From contig MCGO01000104.1 of NCBI GenBank assembly GCA_002104985.1, forward strand, positions 62,001 through 126,000: a stretch of DNA of 64,000 nt. Reading direction: 5' to 3'. Positions 50,773-62,388 of the stretch are shown in pieces. This DNA is from Rhizoclosmatium globosum (Eukaryota; Chytridiomycota; Chytridiomycetes; Chytridiales; Chytriomycetaceae). Position 1 is the first letter of the stretch. Each line of letters begins with the position of its first letter. A program made the translations under genes and the position numbers. A model generated the notes under the pieces. That model ran no database searches and had not been told where the DNA came from. It saw only the letters and a list, made by a program, of their open reading frames with translations.

Positions 50773-53110
50773 TTACTGTCCAGCAATCTTAGCCTTCACC
50801 CAATTCTCCAACCCCCCAAGCACAATCAACTCCTGCGCCGCCTTCCCAACAACAGGAACAGAATACTCCCTGACAACACCATCCTTCGACAACTTCAACA
50901 CTCCAGCTCCATACTCAATCTCCGCTGTCCACCCCGTTCGAATCGTCGGCGTTTCCTTGGGTTTCCCAAATTCAGCAACCAAGTCCCGGACGAGGTCAGG
51001 GACTTCGAGACAGAGCAGGCCGTTGTTGATTGCGTTTCGTTTGTATGTTTCGGAGAGGGAGCCGGCGAGGATGAGTGGGATTCCGGCGTGGAGAAGACAT
51101 GTGGCGGCTTGTTCGCGGGAGGAGCCTGTTCCAAAGTTAAAGCCGGAGACGAGAACGTCGTTCTACGTGTGAGTAATGGGTTAGAATGAGAAGAGGGGAG
51201 GCGGGAAAGACGAGGGATGTGTACCTTTTTCAAAATGGAGGTGAATTTGGGGTCGTAGTTACGCATGGCGATTTTGGCCATTTCAGAAGGTGGAATGTCA
51301 TCTTGGTATGTGAAAGCTCCAGGGTAGATTCCGTCCGTGTCCAAGTTGTCTTGTGGACAGAAAATGAGCTCTCCGACGTGTTTAGAAGGAAAACCTTCAA
51401 TAGTGCTGTCTGCAGATTTTGCAGAGCTACTGGCTGAAGGTTTTGGCTTTGGTGGAATGGTGACTGTGAATGCGGGCGTCTTGGGACCAGCTGCAGTTGT
51501 CTTGGAGGGGATCAAAGCTTCAGGCGACGAAATCTTTCCAGTTACAGCCGAGGCGGCAACAACGGCAGGAGAAGCCAAGTAGGCTTGAGCAGATCGAGAT
51601 CCCATACGTCCTTTAAAGTTTCGGTTCGTAGCACTGATTCCCACTTCTCCATCCTGCAATAGTCCCGCACCAAGTCCAATACATGGCCCGCATCCCGCTG
51701 GGAGAACTTTAGCACCCGCATCAACCAACACACCCCAGTCTCCGGAAGCCTCTGCATCGCGTTGAACTTCTTTGGAAGCTGGAGCAATGTAGAATTCGAC
51801 GCCTTCAGCTACCTTATGACCACGCATAACCTCTGCAGCGGCTTTAATGTCGGATTGACGAGAGTTTACACATGAAAGGAGGTAAGCCTTGTGAATTTTG
51901 ATGTTACGGGATTCGAGTTCTGAGAGAGGAGTTGCAACTTTGACACTGTTTGGTCCACTGATGTGAGGGGATAAAGAGGCAAGGTCGAATGTAATGTGTT
52001 TGGCGTAGACTGCGTCTTTGGAGACTGGTTCGGCGGCTTCCTTCTTGAGGGCGTCAAGAGCTTTGGCGTTGATTCGTTTATGGTTGGGCCCCAACACATT
52101 GATTCTGTTGGCAACAAAGTCGATTGTTGTTTGATCGACAGGGAAGACTCCGGCAAGGGCACCCCATTCTGTTGTCATGTTCGCAATTGTGAGACGTTCG
52201 TCAATAGAGAGAGAGGCAGCACCGGGACCGGTGAATTCAATGGCGTGGTTGAGGACTTCGTCCTTGTTTAGGAGACCACAAAGAGCGACAATCACATCCT
52301 TTCCAGTACATCCTGAAGGGAGCTTTCCAAGCAACTCAACCTTGGCTACAGGAGGAACCTTAAAACATAGTTAAGTTCTTTTGTTTGGTTGTGAAGATGG
52401 GAAGGGTGGAGATGGAGGTGAAAAATCGCGCTGATAAGGACTGATAAGACGTTTCCACAGTCTCGCATTGATAATAGAGCCTCGTACAGCACACTTTCGG
52501 TTAATAGAATGTCGTTATTGTTTCTGTGCAGAGATGGAAGATGGTGGTATGTGGGAGTGGAGCAGAGAGCACGAAACAAACAGCCAAACAAGTTACAACA
52601 CACCTGCCACCACGTGCGACCCGTAGCCCAGATCGCAGCTGCATCCGTACGCACAATCGGAGTGCCCAGACATCCAATACCGCCGTACATGTTTGAGTGC
52701 GAGTCCGAGGCCACAGCCATCGACAGCGGGAAGGCATAGCCCTGCTCCACCATCGTCTGATGACCAATACCAGTCCCAGCCGGATAGAAGTCGACGCCCT
52801 TTTCCCTCGCAAACTTTTCAATCTTTGCATACTTTTCCAAATTCTTCTCCGACTTGTTCTGGACGTCGTGGTCGAGAGTGAAGACGGCCTGCGACGCCCG
52901 CGCAAACTTTGACGCGCCGATCGATGCAAACTTTCCGAGGACTGCGCCGGTGTTGTCGTGCGTCATCACGTGCGCCGGCGAGATGGACACAAAGTCGCCC
53001 TGCTTCACCGGCAAAGACACGTCAACGGCATACTTTTGGACGATCCGCTCGATAAGATTCTGCGGCGCACGCGAAAGTGGCGCGCTTGAGAAGTGGCGCA
53101 TTCGGAGCAT
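50773..53110 (-). CDS. LYS4: Homoaconitase, mitochondrial (676 aa)
   Basis: 4Fe-4S enzyme of the alpha-aminoadipate lysine pathway, converting homocitrate or homoaconitate to homoisocitrate. Exons 53110-52604, 52358-51225 and 51162-50773. The leader [17 protein letters not shown] is a likely mitochondrial presequence. Signatures: [30 protein letters not shown], cluster cysteines in [11 protein letters not shown] and [26 protein letters not shown], and after the last intron [16 protein letters not shown] linker rich in Pro/Lys/Ser joins the two halves, as in fungal enzymes. Intron 1 (245 nt) is long for this window. There are no frame errors. Confidence 0.95.
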
Positions 53111-53344
53111 CCTTTCTTGACTTGTGTGGTGGGTGGGTGGGTTGGTTGGTTGGCTGTTTGCTGGTTGTTTTTGTTGGTTTTCGAAAGACACTATGATTCT
53201 TGAAACCCTTCTAGTGCCAACCAAATAACGTCACTTAACTCAATGGATGTGAAACCGGTTACATTTAAAAAAGGACAGCACAACTTATTACTTGAGAGTA
53301 ATAAGAAAATCGCTCCAAAATGGTCCGTGCCATTCGAAAGTCAC

Positions 53345-53426
53345 GACAACGTGGCCGAGCGGTTAAGGCGACAGACTAGAAATCTGTTACTCTCTGAGTG
53401 CGCAGGTTCAAGTCCTGCCGTTGTCG
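53345..53426 (+). tRNA. tRNA-Ser(AGA)
   Basis: 82 nt. The acceptor stem GACAACG pairs with CGTTGTC and is followed by discriminator G. The D arm contains GGCCGAGCGGTTAAGGC. The anticodon stem ACAGA/TCTGT surrounds the loop CTAGAAA, with anticodon AGA at 53378-53380. The long variable arm (class II) and GGTTCAAGTCC T arm are typical of tRNA-Ser. No intron. A TTTT Pol III terminator begins at 53428. CCA is not encoded, as expected in eukaryotes. Confidence 0.95.
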
Positions 53427-54048
53427 CTTTTGGAATATCGGTGGTGGTGAAAAGAAGAGGGTTGTAGTTTGCAGCACTGTGGTATGCAATGATACCTCAA
53501 GGCTGAGAGGAGATGCGCACGTTTCTCTGCAACTTAAATTTAATATAGTCAGAAAACATTTATCGAAATTCGAATTTACAGCAACACCAGCTCGATTAAA
53601 ACACATCGGGTTTTTATCATCATCCAGCATAAAACAATAAAAACTCTGAATCCATCAACGAGAAATGATAGGTGGAACGAGCAGTGCAGGATATGTGCTT
53701 TGTCAACATCTATACGAATGTGCCAAGCTACTCATGGGCGCTCCAAAATCCCAATTTGAGTCTCAAAAATGATTGAATCACTGGCAAATGATAACATTCA
53801 TTTCTGTAATGTTCAGGAATGAAATGATTAGAATAAATGTAATTCGGTGAGAAAGAGGCACATGAAGGATGAAGGAAGAGCCAGAACGGATCGGAATAGA
53901 CCTGGTGACGCCACTCGTTTTTTTCTGGTCATGCTTTCTTTGGTCACGAACATATTTAATTGCCACTCTTTGATCAAATGACCTGAATGAAATCCAGTTA
54001 AAAGCCTTCTTCCTTCGCCAAACTCCAGTCAGAATTAAGCAAAGAAAA

Positions 54049-55456
54049 ATGAAGCTTGTTGGAATCCTTGCAACGCTTGCAACCTTGTCCCTCGCCCTTC
54101 GCCCAAACAAACCGTTGAACAAAGCGTTGGTCGCACCTGCTACAAAAGCGCCACCTTCCCCAATCACCCTCCCCACCACTGCACAATTCCAATCCGTTGT
54201 CAATCCACTTGTGGCTAAAGTCGATGTGAATCAAGTTTCCTCCTGGCTCACTAAGCTCACTCAATTCCCAGACCGATACTATCAGTCTCAGAATGGAGTT
54301 GCAGCTGCAAACTGGGTAAGTATTATCCAATTTCTCCATACGCTTCAGCTGCCTAACTTTCATCCAACAAAAAGATTCTTTCCACAGTTCAAGCCCTCCC
54401 TGTTCCATCAGGCGCGAAACTCACAGTGTCTTTGTACAAACATGCAAACTTTATTCAACCCTCTGTCATTGCCCGTTACGAGTCTGCAACTCCCACAAAC
54501 CTCCAAGGAATTGTTGTCACGGGTTCTCACTTTGATACTCTTGCTGGTGGATCCCCTCAAGGTGATGGTGGCCCCAATCCTGCCGCTGATGACTGTGCTT
54601 CCGGATCCGCTGCCGTCTTTGAATCTTTGAGAATCCTCACCAGCCAAGGATTCATCCCCGGTCGTCCTATTGAGTTCCATTGGTACGCCGCAGAAGAGGA
54701 AGGGTTGTATGGAAGTACTGATATTGCAAACGCGTATGCCGCTAAGGGTGTTCAAGTTGTGTCTTACTTGAATTTGGACCAGAGTGGATACGTCAAGGCC
54801 GGAACAACTCCAGAAATTGGAATCTTTGTGGACTACACAACCAAGGCAGCGACTACACTTCTTACTTCGACTGTTGCTGCTTGTTCGTATCGTATACTTT
54901 GCATTTATGTTGATTGTGTCCAGGCTAATACTTACTATTCTATAGATGCTGGACTTCCACAGATCGGCAATCAAGTGTGCGGTTATCAGTGTACTGACAA
55001 CGCATCGTGGTACAACGCTGGATACAACTCTGCCATGGCGTTTGAATCCGCCAACACGAACGCGTTCCCTTACAATGATCAGGTGAACTCTGACGGATCA
55101 CCTCTCGATACTCTTGACAAAGTGAGCATGCCCCATGTCGCTGCATTCGCAAAGAGCACAATTGGTTTCATCGTGGAGCTTTCCTTGGCTGGGTCTGGAA
55201 CCACTGTCCAGACTACAACTGCTGCTGCCAAGACTACTACCACTGCAGTGGTGTCAAGACCACTACCGCTGTGGCTAAGACCACCACTGCCGCTACTGCC
55301 TGTGCTCACAGCAAATGTGTCACTGGAGTTGCCTTGAGATCTACTTGTGACACTTGTGTTGGTCAAATTATTGCCCAAGACAGCTACTGTGGATCCACTT
55401 CCTGGGACAGTACCTGTGTTGGAGAAGTCAAATCCATCTGTGGAATTACTTGCTAA
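54049..55456 (+). CDS. Secreted M28 zinc aminopeptidase with C-terminal Cys-rich module; one frameshift
   Basis: Signal peptide MKLVGILATLATLSLALRP. Exons 54049-54315, 54375-54882 and 54946 onward. The M28 fold is clear: GSHFDTLAGG (metal His/Asp), NPAADDCASGSAAVFE (bridging Asp), EFHWYAAEEEGLYGS (catalytic and metal Glu), LNLDQSGY and YNDQVNSDGSPLDTLD. The domain ends in a Thr/Ala/Lys linker. At about 55248-55256 the frame slips by one missing base (or two extra). Read as is, translation stops at 55337. In the other frame the linker continues into a 45-residue Cys-rich module (CAHSKCVTGVALRS, CDTCVGQII, WDSTCVGEV, CGITC) ending at 55456. Linker plus Cys-rich tail suggests a substrate or wall-binding module. 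Confidence 0.85.
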
Positions 55457-55808
55457 ATGTAACGAACGCGTCAAGTATCGCTTTCTGAAACTCGTATGGT
55501 GTAAATTGTCTTGTTACAATTGTCCAGATTTGATTAGAAATAAAGGATAAGAATTCTGGTCTATAAAGATGATAGCCAAAGTTATTAAAGTATATACTGT
55601 GACCAGGAATGCTACGACTACAACGGCACCGTCACTTGGAGACAAACATGCGTGATTAAGTTCAAAACTTGCTTGCGGTGGATATCATCCAATTTTATAG
55701 TATTGGTGAACTTCCAAACATTTCAAACTAAATTTATAGTTAGATATGCAGCAATAAAAGAAGTGACGAACAATTAAGTTGAGTCTGAGATTTTCAGCTC
55801 ATGAAATC

Positions 55809-57090
55809 ATGTGCTGGATTCGCAACCTAAAATATCAAATAGCCCTTCTCGTATTACTCTCTCTATGCTCTTGTTCAACAGCTCTTCATCTTAAACCAGC
55901 AAGTCATATGATCCACGAATCAACGAGGAAACAACAACAACAGATCGCACCACCTTCGCCAGTCGAACTTCCTTCCAGACCAACCAACCAGCCAATCGTT
56001 GGTTCATTCATATCAAAAATAGACGTTAATCACCTCGCGATCTGGCTCAAAAATCTGACATTGTTTCCTGATCGTTACTATCAATCTCAAAACGGCGTTC
56101 GCGCAGCGCAGTGGGTGAGAAATCACTGACTCCATGTCCTCTTATGAATCCTAATTTCTCCATATCAGATTGAAAATGCAATTCAATCTCTTCCAGTTCC
56201 TTCAGATGCAAAACTCACAACGAAACTTGTCCATCACCGCGATATTTTGCAGCCCTCCGTAATCGCACGCTATGAGTCTAAATTCCTACTACGTTGAAAG
56301 GAATCGTTATAACTGGGTCTCACTTTGACACGTATGCCAAAAACTCTCCACAAGGGGTTGGGGGACCTAACCCTGCTGCTGACGATTGCGCGTCTGGATC
56401 TGCGGCTGTGTTTGAGGCACTTCGAGTTTTGACTACAAATGGATTTATTCCAGGTCGACCTATTGAATTTCATTGGTATGCGGGCGAGGAGGAAGGATTA
56501 TATGGAAGTCTCGATATTGCGAACACCTATGCTGCTAAGGGTATTGAGGTGCTGAGCTATTTGAATTTGGATCAGAGTGGGTATGTGAAACCTGGGACGC
56601 GGCCGGAAGTGGGAATTTATACAGGTGGGATAGTTCTTTGTAGTTACTGCCTATTGACGCTGTATTTACACTAGACTACACCACATCTGCAGCAACAAAG
56701 TTTCTTTCTTCGATTGTATCCACATGTTTGTTATCTTTGTGTTCTGATTCGCCCAGATTCAAAATTTAAAATCAAGATTCGGGACTTCCCCAAGTTGGAA
56801 GTCAAGTATGTGGATATGCGTGTACGGATAACGCGTCATGGTTTTTGGCTGGCTACAATACAGCAATGGCGTTTGAATCACAAGACGGGAATTCATTTCC
56901 TCATAACGATGAAGTTCACTCGGACGGATCCCCGTTAGATACACTCAACTTGATTAATATGACTCATGTCTCTGCTTTTGCTAAAATAACTACTGGGTTT
57001 GTTGTGGAGCTCTCGTTAACAAATACTTCATCAAAAGAGAAGACACTGGGTGAAACACACTCGTTTTCTTCTCGACCATTAATTAGATAA
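55809..57090 (+). pseudogene. Tandem M28 aminopeptidase paralog, frameshifted
   Basis: A second copy of the upstream peptidase with the same intron positions. The ATG at 55809 starts a signal peptide (MCWIRNLKYQIALLVLLSLC). It carries NHLAIWLKNLTLFPDRYYQS, ITGSHFDTYAKNS, NPAADDCASGSAAVFEALR, EFHWYAGEEEGLYGS and NDEVHSDGSPLDTL, so the catalytic set is intact. At about 56279, between IARYES and PTTLKGIV, the frame shifts by one missing base and hits a stop. It lacks the Cys-rich C-terminal module of its neighbour and ends RPLIR. It is either a recently inactivated duplicate or a consensus error. Confidence 0.75.
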
Positions 57091-57167
57091 ATAAATAAGG
57101 GAATAACGTAAGGACAGTGGTCCGGGCTTTTGTGGAATTTCGTTTGTTGAAGATCTTCGTCCCGAAA

Positions 57168-60038
57168 ATGGAAGGACGTGCTCGCAGCCGAAGCCGGGCT
57201 CCTACTTCAACCAAATCAGCTCTTAGAACAGTGAAAACAACGCGAGGAAGAAAGGCCACGCGGACAGCGAGCAAGGAAGAAGTGCCTTCCCCCACACTCA
57301 AACCAAGTGGATCCACAGAACTACCCCTCGACCAGCCAAGTCTCACAGCCCTTCTCCTCTTCATCCTTCTCGCCGTCTCTCTCAACAGCCTCAACATCTC
57401 CACACCAATCACATTTGCCCCACTCAAACAGAAACTCGCTGCTCTGAAGCGATACCTCTTCCGCTCCAAATTCCCCACAGACTTACCCCCAAACGTAGCT
57501 CCATGGCCCTCCTTCCGCGCAAACTGCGAAAACACAGGTTTCGTGCCGATGCGGACACACACAAAGAGCAGCCCCAACCAGCACAATACTGGTCCTTCCA
57601 AACCGGCCGTGGAATCTTTTCCGTCCCTGCAATCTCGAGCGACTCCACGTCTTGATTGGAAGCGCGGACCGGAAGTTTACGCGTTGGATGAAGCGACGGG
57701 GCAGAGATTTGGAATATCCCGACAGGAGAGATTATAGACAGTGCAGGTGCGATTCATGGGTCTAATATTATTTTCGCGAGTGGTGATGGGCATGTGTATA
57801 ACGCGTCGATTGCGACGGGAGAGATTCATTGGAAGTTTGCTGCGCATCACCAGGAAAACACGAAAGATGAAATGAGGGGTTGACATGTGGAGAGGCGGAA
57901 TTTATTGTTGCGAATGGAGGGACTAGTACTTGGTTTGAAGGACAGGTGCAAATTCGCCTATTGATGGACGTATTTATATTGGAAATGATGACTACAGAAT
58001 GTATTCAATCTATGCAAATGGAACGGAAGCATATAGTTTTTACCCTGGTCCACTCCCGTACGGTACTATTTGGAGTGGTCCGGCAATCACCAGAAGCGGG
58101 AGTGTGATTGGATCTTCGATGAATGGAAAGTACTTTAAGCTGGACAAGAACGGAAAATGTATCTGGTTCCACGAAGAAATGAACTCTATATCCAGTGGTC
58201 CTGCAGTTGAAGCTGATTTAAAATTGGTCTTTATTGGGTCATGGAATGGAGTTATGAAAGGAGTGAATCACACTACTGGTCACACTGGTGAGCTTTGAGC
58301 CATAAAAGCCATAAGTATTAATATTCAACAGTCTGGACTTTCACTGCCGCTGATCAGATTTATGGAGGAGCTGCTGTTGATGCAGCACGTCGTCAAATAT
58401 ACTTTGGAAGCCAAGATGGTGTTTTTATGCGCTCAACTCCGAAACTGGAAAGTCTGTCTGGCGTTTCCGCGTCAACTATCCGATTCGAACGTCTCCCGCA
58501 CTAGCTCTGGACGCCGTTACTTTGGAGCAGCAAATGGAATGATTTATGCTTTGAATCCCGCAAACGGAGACTGATTTGGGCCTTTGATACTACAGAGGTA
58601 CGTTTCAAATGGTTTTCATCAAGATTGAATCAACTTTGGCAACAGGATCCAGATCATCGTGAAATCAATGCCTCACCTGCTCTCGGCCATGCCTCTGTTA
58701 TTTTCGGTTCTGAGGATGGACGTATTATATCTGTTCCATACCGCTACTGCCTGATGAGAGAACCAAAAACGACAAAAGATGTTTAGGGACTCTGCCTCAA
58801 TCGGAGTCACGTCTGATGAGGGCAGAAACCTTTACTATGTCTACCCAGGAGGCATCATCTCTCGCACAATCCCAGACGGCTTCCCCATTGAAGGAGAATT
58901 CCACATTCGACTCCTTATTGTTGCCGACAACAAAACTCGTCCAGCCCACGTTTTAAGCGCCACTGCCGAACTAAGTCCAGCAACCACAACTCTCGTTGTC
59001 GACTACCTTTCCACATCTGGAAGCATCCTCATTACCCGTAAGGAAGACTTCCTCGCCAGTGACACAACATACAACCTCACCGTAACAATGTTTGACAACT
59101 CAATGGCATCCACAAAAAAGACCTTCACATTCCAAACGGCCCTCAAATTCCACCCGCCCCAAAGGCTCCTGCAGTCACGGCGACAAAGTCACAACTCTAC
59201 ATGTATACAACTTAAAACCATCGTACCCACCCTCATGGATCTCTCTCAACCAAATCGGGTTCGACTCAGTCAACCTCCTAGCATCCACATCCACATCTTC
59301 AACAAAACCTCATACCTCCTCTGGATTGCAGCAGGACACTTGAACCAAGACTCTACAATCACGTTAGACCCGACAACACCAACGCTCGCACCAGGGGTCC
59401 TCACAATGCATCCAAACAACAGGACGTTTCAGCTTGTGTCGCAGTTCTCGCTGATTACGGGGGGTCCCCGATTCCATGACTGCGTTCACGGTTTCGTCGC
59501 ATTTTGATGTGGATGGGACGTTTGGGACGAAGGGTACGCCGAGTTGGATGAGTTGGAGTTCGTGGTGTGGGGATAGTATTTCGTCGTTGATTGGGGCGAT
59601 TCAGACGAATATGTGTTCTTCGAGGGGTCGGATTGTTACGGTGGGTGCTGCAAGGGGACGGATTTATGGAACGGTTTTGGGGGAGAGGAATAAAATTGGG
59701 GGGTTAAGAAGGTTGGGGTGAAGGCGAGTGGGTGGTTGGGGACTGAGTATTTGGTTACGGCGCAGATTGGAAGTGGGAAGAAATCGGAGATGAGGAGCAG
59801 TTGCCCATTTTTGGGATTGTGTTGTTTGATGATCGGAAGCAGGTTCCGGTGTTTGTGGATTATAAGGCTGGTTTGAAGATTGAGAAGCAGAGTGAGGGTA
59901 TTGTTGTTTCTTTGACAGTTCCTAGCTCGTCTTGGATTGGTGGAGACGAAGTGAATAGTGTGAGGGTTGTAGTAATGGTGGATATGTTCCCAGCTTATAA
60001 CGGTGTTGTACGGTCCAACATTAATCACTGTCAATACT
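57168..60038 (+). pseudogene. PQQ-repeat (quinoprotein-like beta-propeller) membrane-anchored gene with serial frameshifts
   Basis: The ATG at 57168 opens a basic tail (MEGRARSRSRAPTSTK) and one signal-anchor helix (LTALLLFILLAVSL). PQQ-type blades follow: PWPSFRANCENTG, SADRKF/YALDEATG, IIFASGDGHVYNASIATGEI, SPIDGRIYIGNDDY, IYGGAAVDAARRQIYFGSQD and FGAANGMIYALNPANG. Between blades the frame changes at about 57549, 57650, 57677, 57699, 57876, 57944, 58426, 58505 and 58568, each repaired by adding one base. The C-terminal part (from about 58779) continues in more than one frame to about 60038. Intron-like gaps occur near 58290-58333 and 58600-58646. The substrate is unknown; the ancestor was probably an extracellular beta-propeller protein. 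Confidence 0.7.
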
Positions 60039-60196
60039 AATACTGTTTCTTGTTCCTGTTTCAAGTGCATCAAAATAAATGAGAAAGCTGGTATGAATTT
60101 CGATGTGATTGGAGTGTATTCGAGAAACTTTCGATGTCCAACTCGAAGAATATATAAACAACCGGTAATTTCTGGAGCTAACATAGCGATAATGGT

Positions 60197-60903
60197 TTAT
60201 TGCGATGTCTCTTTTACGAGGTTTCTCAGAACAAGAATAACTGTTGAGAAGTTGGATTAGTCAAGTCGCGTGAATAATGAAAGTAAGCAAAAGAAGATGA
60301 CAGATTCTTGTGAATCATCTGCATGATCAATAGAAGGGGCGAGGAATGAGATGGTATGGAGAATGTACTCACCAGAATCTCCTCTCAGGAACAGTTTGCT
60401 AATGAAACGATCCTTGTTCACTGGCTTAGCCTTCTTCTTTCCCTTTCCAGCTTGAGGAGTTTCGGTCCACATCTAAATAGGAGAGGTTAGTTGAATGCGC
60501 AGTCTCCAAAGTCATTCTCGATTCCCCAACGCGCATCTCATAGTCCAGGCCCCACCAAAACACCATCTCCTAGGTAATACACACCTCCTTCACGTTCTCC
60601 AAGACCATATTGCAGTGTCTGTCGCTGTTGAGGAAGTTGTTAGGACAACATCGCTTCGGAACAACAACAGACTTACAAAGCCTTTACTCTAGCAAGCAGT
60701 TTTCTGTTGTTTCTGCAAGAAATCAGGATTTGAGTGTTGTTCTTGACTGACTGTGTGAGGACGGAGAGAGGGCCGTTGTTGAATTCCTCCTGCTCGAGGG
60801 CCCGGAGCTCCTCCTCGCTCATTTCAGCCCTAGGTATAAGAAGTAGTGTTAGCATTGGCCTAGGAGGTACGAAGTAGGCAGGTGGTTACTTTGGTTTCGA
60901 CAT
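60197..60903 (-). CDS. SMD2: Small nuclear ribonucleoprotein Sm D2 (116 aa)
   Basis: Core spliceosomal Sm protein. Five exons: 60903-60890 (14 nt), 60829-60677, 60624-60585, 60472-60373 and 60240-60197, total 351 nt. The joined protein runs [93 protein letters not shown] and LRGDSVILVLRN, which is the complete Sm1/Sm2 pattern of SmD2. The last exon is recognised by VILVLRN after the acceptor at 60241. For such a small gene it is very intron-rich. It diverges from NDUFA13 with 72 bp between starts. Confidence 0.96.
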
Positions 60904-60975
60904 TCTACTTTGATTAGTTTGGATACACTTCCTTTTTTCTCAACCAACAACCAACAACCAACAACCACCAACAAA
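60904..60975. promoter_or_regulatory. 72-bp divergent promoter SMD2 / NDUFA13
   Basis: The space between the two ATGs. It ends in a CAACCAACAACCAACAACC-type repeat just upstream of the NDUFA13 ATG (60949-60972), probably its 5' UTR. No TATA box. Confidence 0.5.
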
Positions 60976-62151
60976 ATGTCGTCGCCCGTTGTCGGAGTTC
61001 AGGACCGGCCACCGTTGATGCCGGAGACAATCAAGTTCACGCGCTACTACCCGCGAAGGGGACCCTCTGGCGCCGTGGTCTTTATCGGAATGTTCAGTGT
61101 GATGGGCGTGGGCTGGTACTACACGGCCCAGAACAACCACGAAAGAAGGTTTGTTTGTTTGTTTTGGTTATTCGTGTTTAATTGGTGCTTATTGATGCGT
61201 GCGTGCGTGTGAATCAGAGAGATCCGTCGTGAGAAGGCCTGGGCTCGTATCTCGCTTGTTCCTTTGCTCCAGGCTGAGACAGACCGTGATGTCGTGAGTA
61301 CTCTGCCATCGATTCTTTGGTGGGAAGTAGGCGAAGTGTAGCTGGATTGGATGGACTGGATCTGCCTGAGGAAGCATCAAGTGCCTTACTCAACCTACCA
61401 ACTTAAAACATCAAAAACCACTCTTCTCACTCTACAAAACCCTCCGTTCCAGGTCCGTCGTCTCTCTTCTGCCGCCGCAAAAGAATCAGAACTCATGTCC
61501 CACTCCCCTGTCGACAAGAACTGGTCCGCTATCGACTTGAAGACTCCTGTGAAGGGAATTGCTCGCTACGGTGCCTTTGATGAAACTAGACAGGAGGCTC
61601 AACCAGTCTACCACACTGAACGCTACGTTGCCCCCACTTACTTGTTTGTCGCTCCAGACTCAGACGAAAGAATCGATGCCCAATGGTGGAGAGGAACCAA
61701 GTTCTTTACTCTCAACCCTCCTTACCACAACCGGTAATTGTTTTGAGCAATAGTTTTTGGATTGGAGCTTCTGGAGAAGAGAAGGAGTCTTTGTGTGACC
61801 AATGCGAGCAAATTATGAGTGACGAGTGGAGTTACGAAATAATCTGACAGAGCGGGAGGGAGCGGGAGGGCGACGCAGGACGACAACGTAGTCGGAAAGA
61901 TCGACAACGTCGAAAAGAATAGTAAGGGCGATTGGTGCGAGCAAAGAATTAGACGGGAGTGGGACGGAGGTAAAGAATGCGACGAAGAAAGAATTAGATA
62001 GAGTTGGATGGGCGACGTAGTCGAAATGAATTTGAGATTGCGACGGACAAAAAAGATCGTCTATGGCCTTAGGACACTCTTGTATATAAGCAACTAACAC
62101 AATTTTTATAGTGCCGACTGGAAGGGAAAGAAGGACCCAATCAACGAGTAA
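60976..62151 (+). CDS. NDUFA13: NADH:ubiquinone oxidoreductase subunit NDUFA13 / GRIM-19 (189 aa)
   Basis: Complex I accessory subunit of the inner mitochondrial membrane. Exons 60976-61148, 61218-61293, 61453-61733 and 62112-62151, total 570 nt. Motifs: YYPRRGPSGAVVF, a single membrane helix (VVFIGMFSVMGVGWYY), then NHERREIRREKAWARISLVP, LLQAETDRDVVRRL and NWSAIDLKTPVKG, followed by PVYHTERYVAPTYLF. The family core (PRRG, ERR, ARI.L.PLLQAE.DR) is complete. The C-terminus (DAQWWRGTKFF, DWKGKKDPINE) is longer than in animals, as in other fungi. Intron 3 is 378 nt and purine-rich, far longer than the others. Confidence 0.95.
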
Positions 62152-62388
62152 AGAATGGATTGTTTATTCACCTTCTATCAAACCTACAATCGATGCTTTC
62201 AATAAAGCTTCAATTTACCCGCTTCATCGATTTTTTTGGATGTTTTTACGATTGACACGAACATAGAGCGGCAAGCGTTTCCCCTTAATTTGACATACCG
62301 AATCATATTGAATCACCATTGTTGATTTGGTCAGCGCATTGTTTGAACCCGGCTCGGCAAGAAAAGTTCCCGCCAAAATCTTGACCAA

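Noticed and set aside
59636..60184. 182-codon minus-strand frame downstream of the PQQ pseudogene
   Set aside because: Antisense to the decayed propeller gene, no motifs, and it runs toward the last Sm D2 exon without a splice link.
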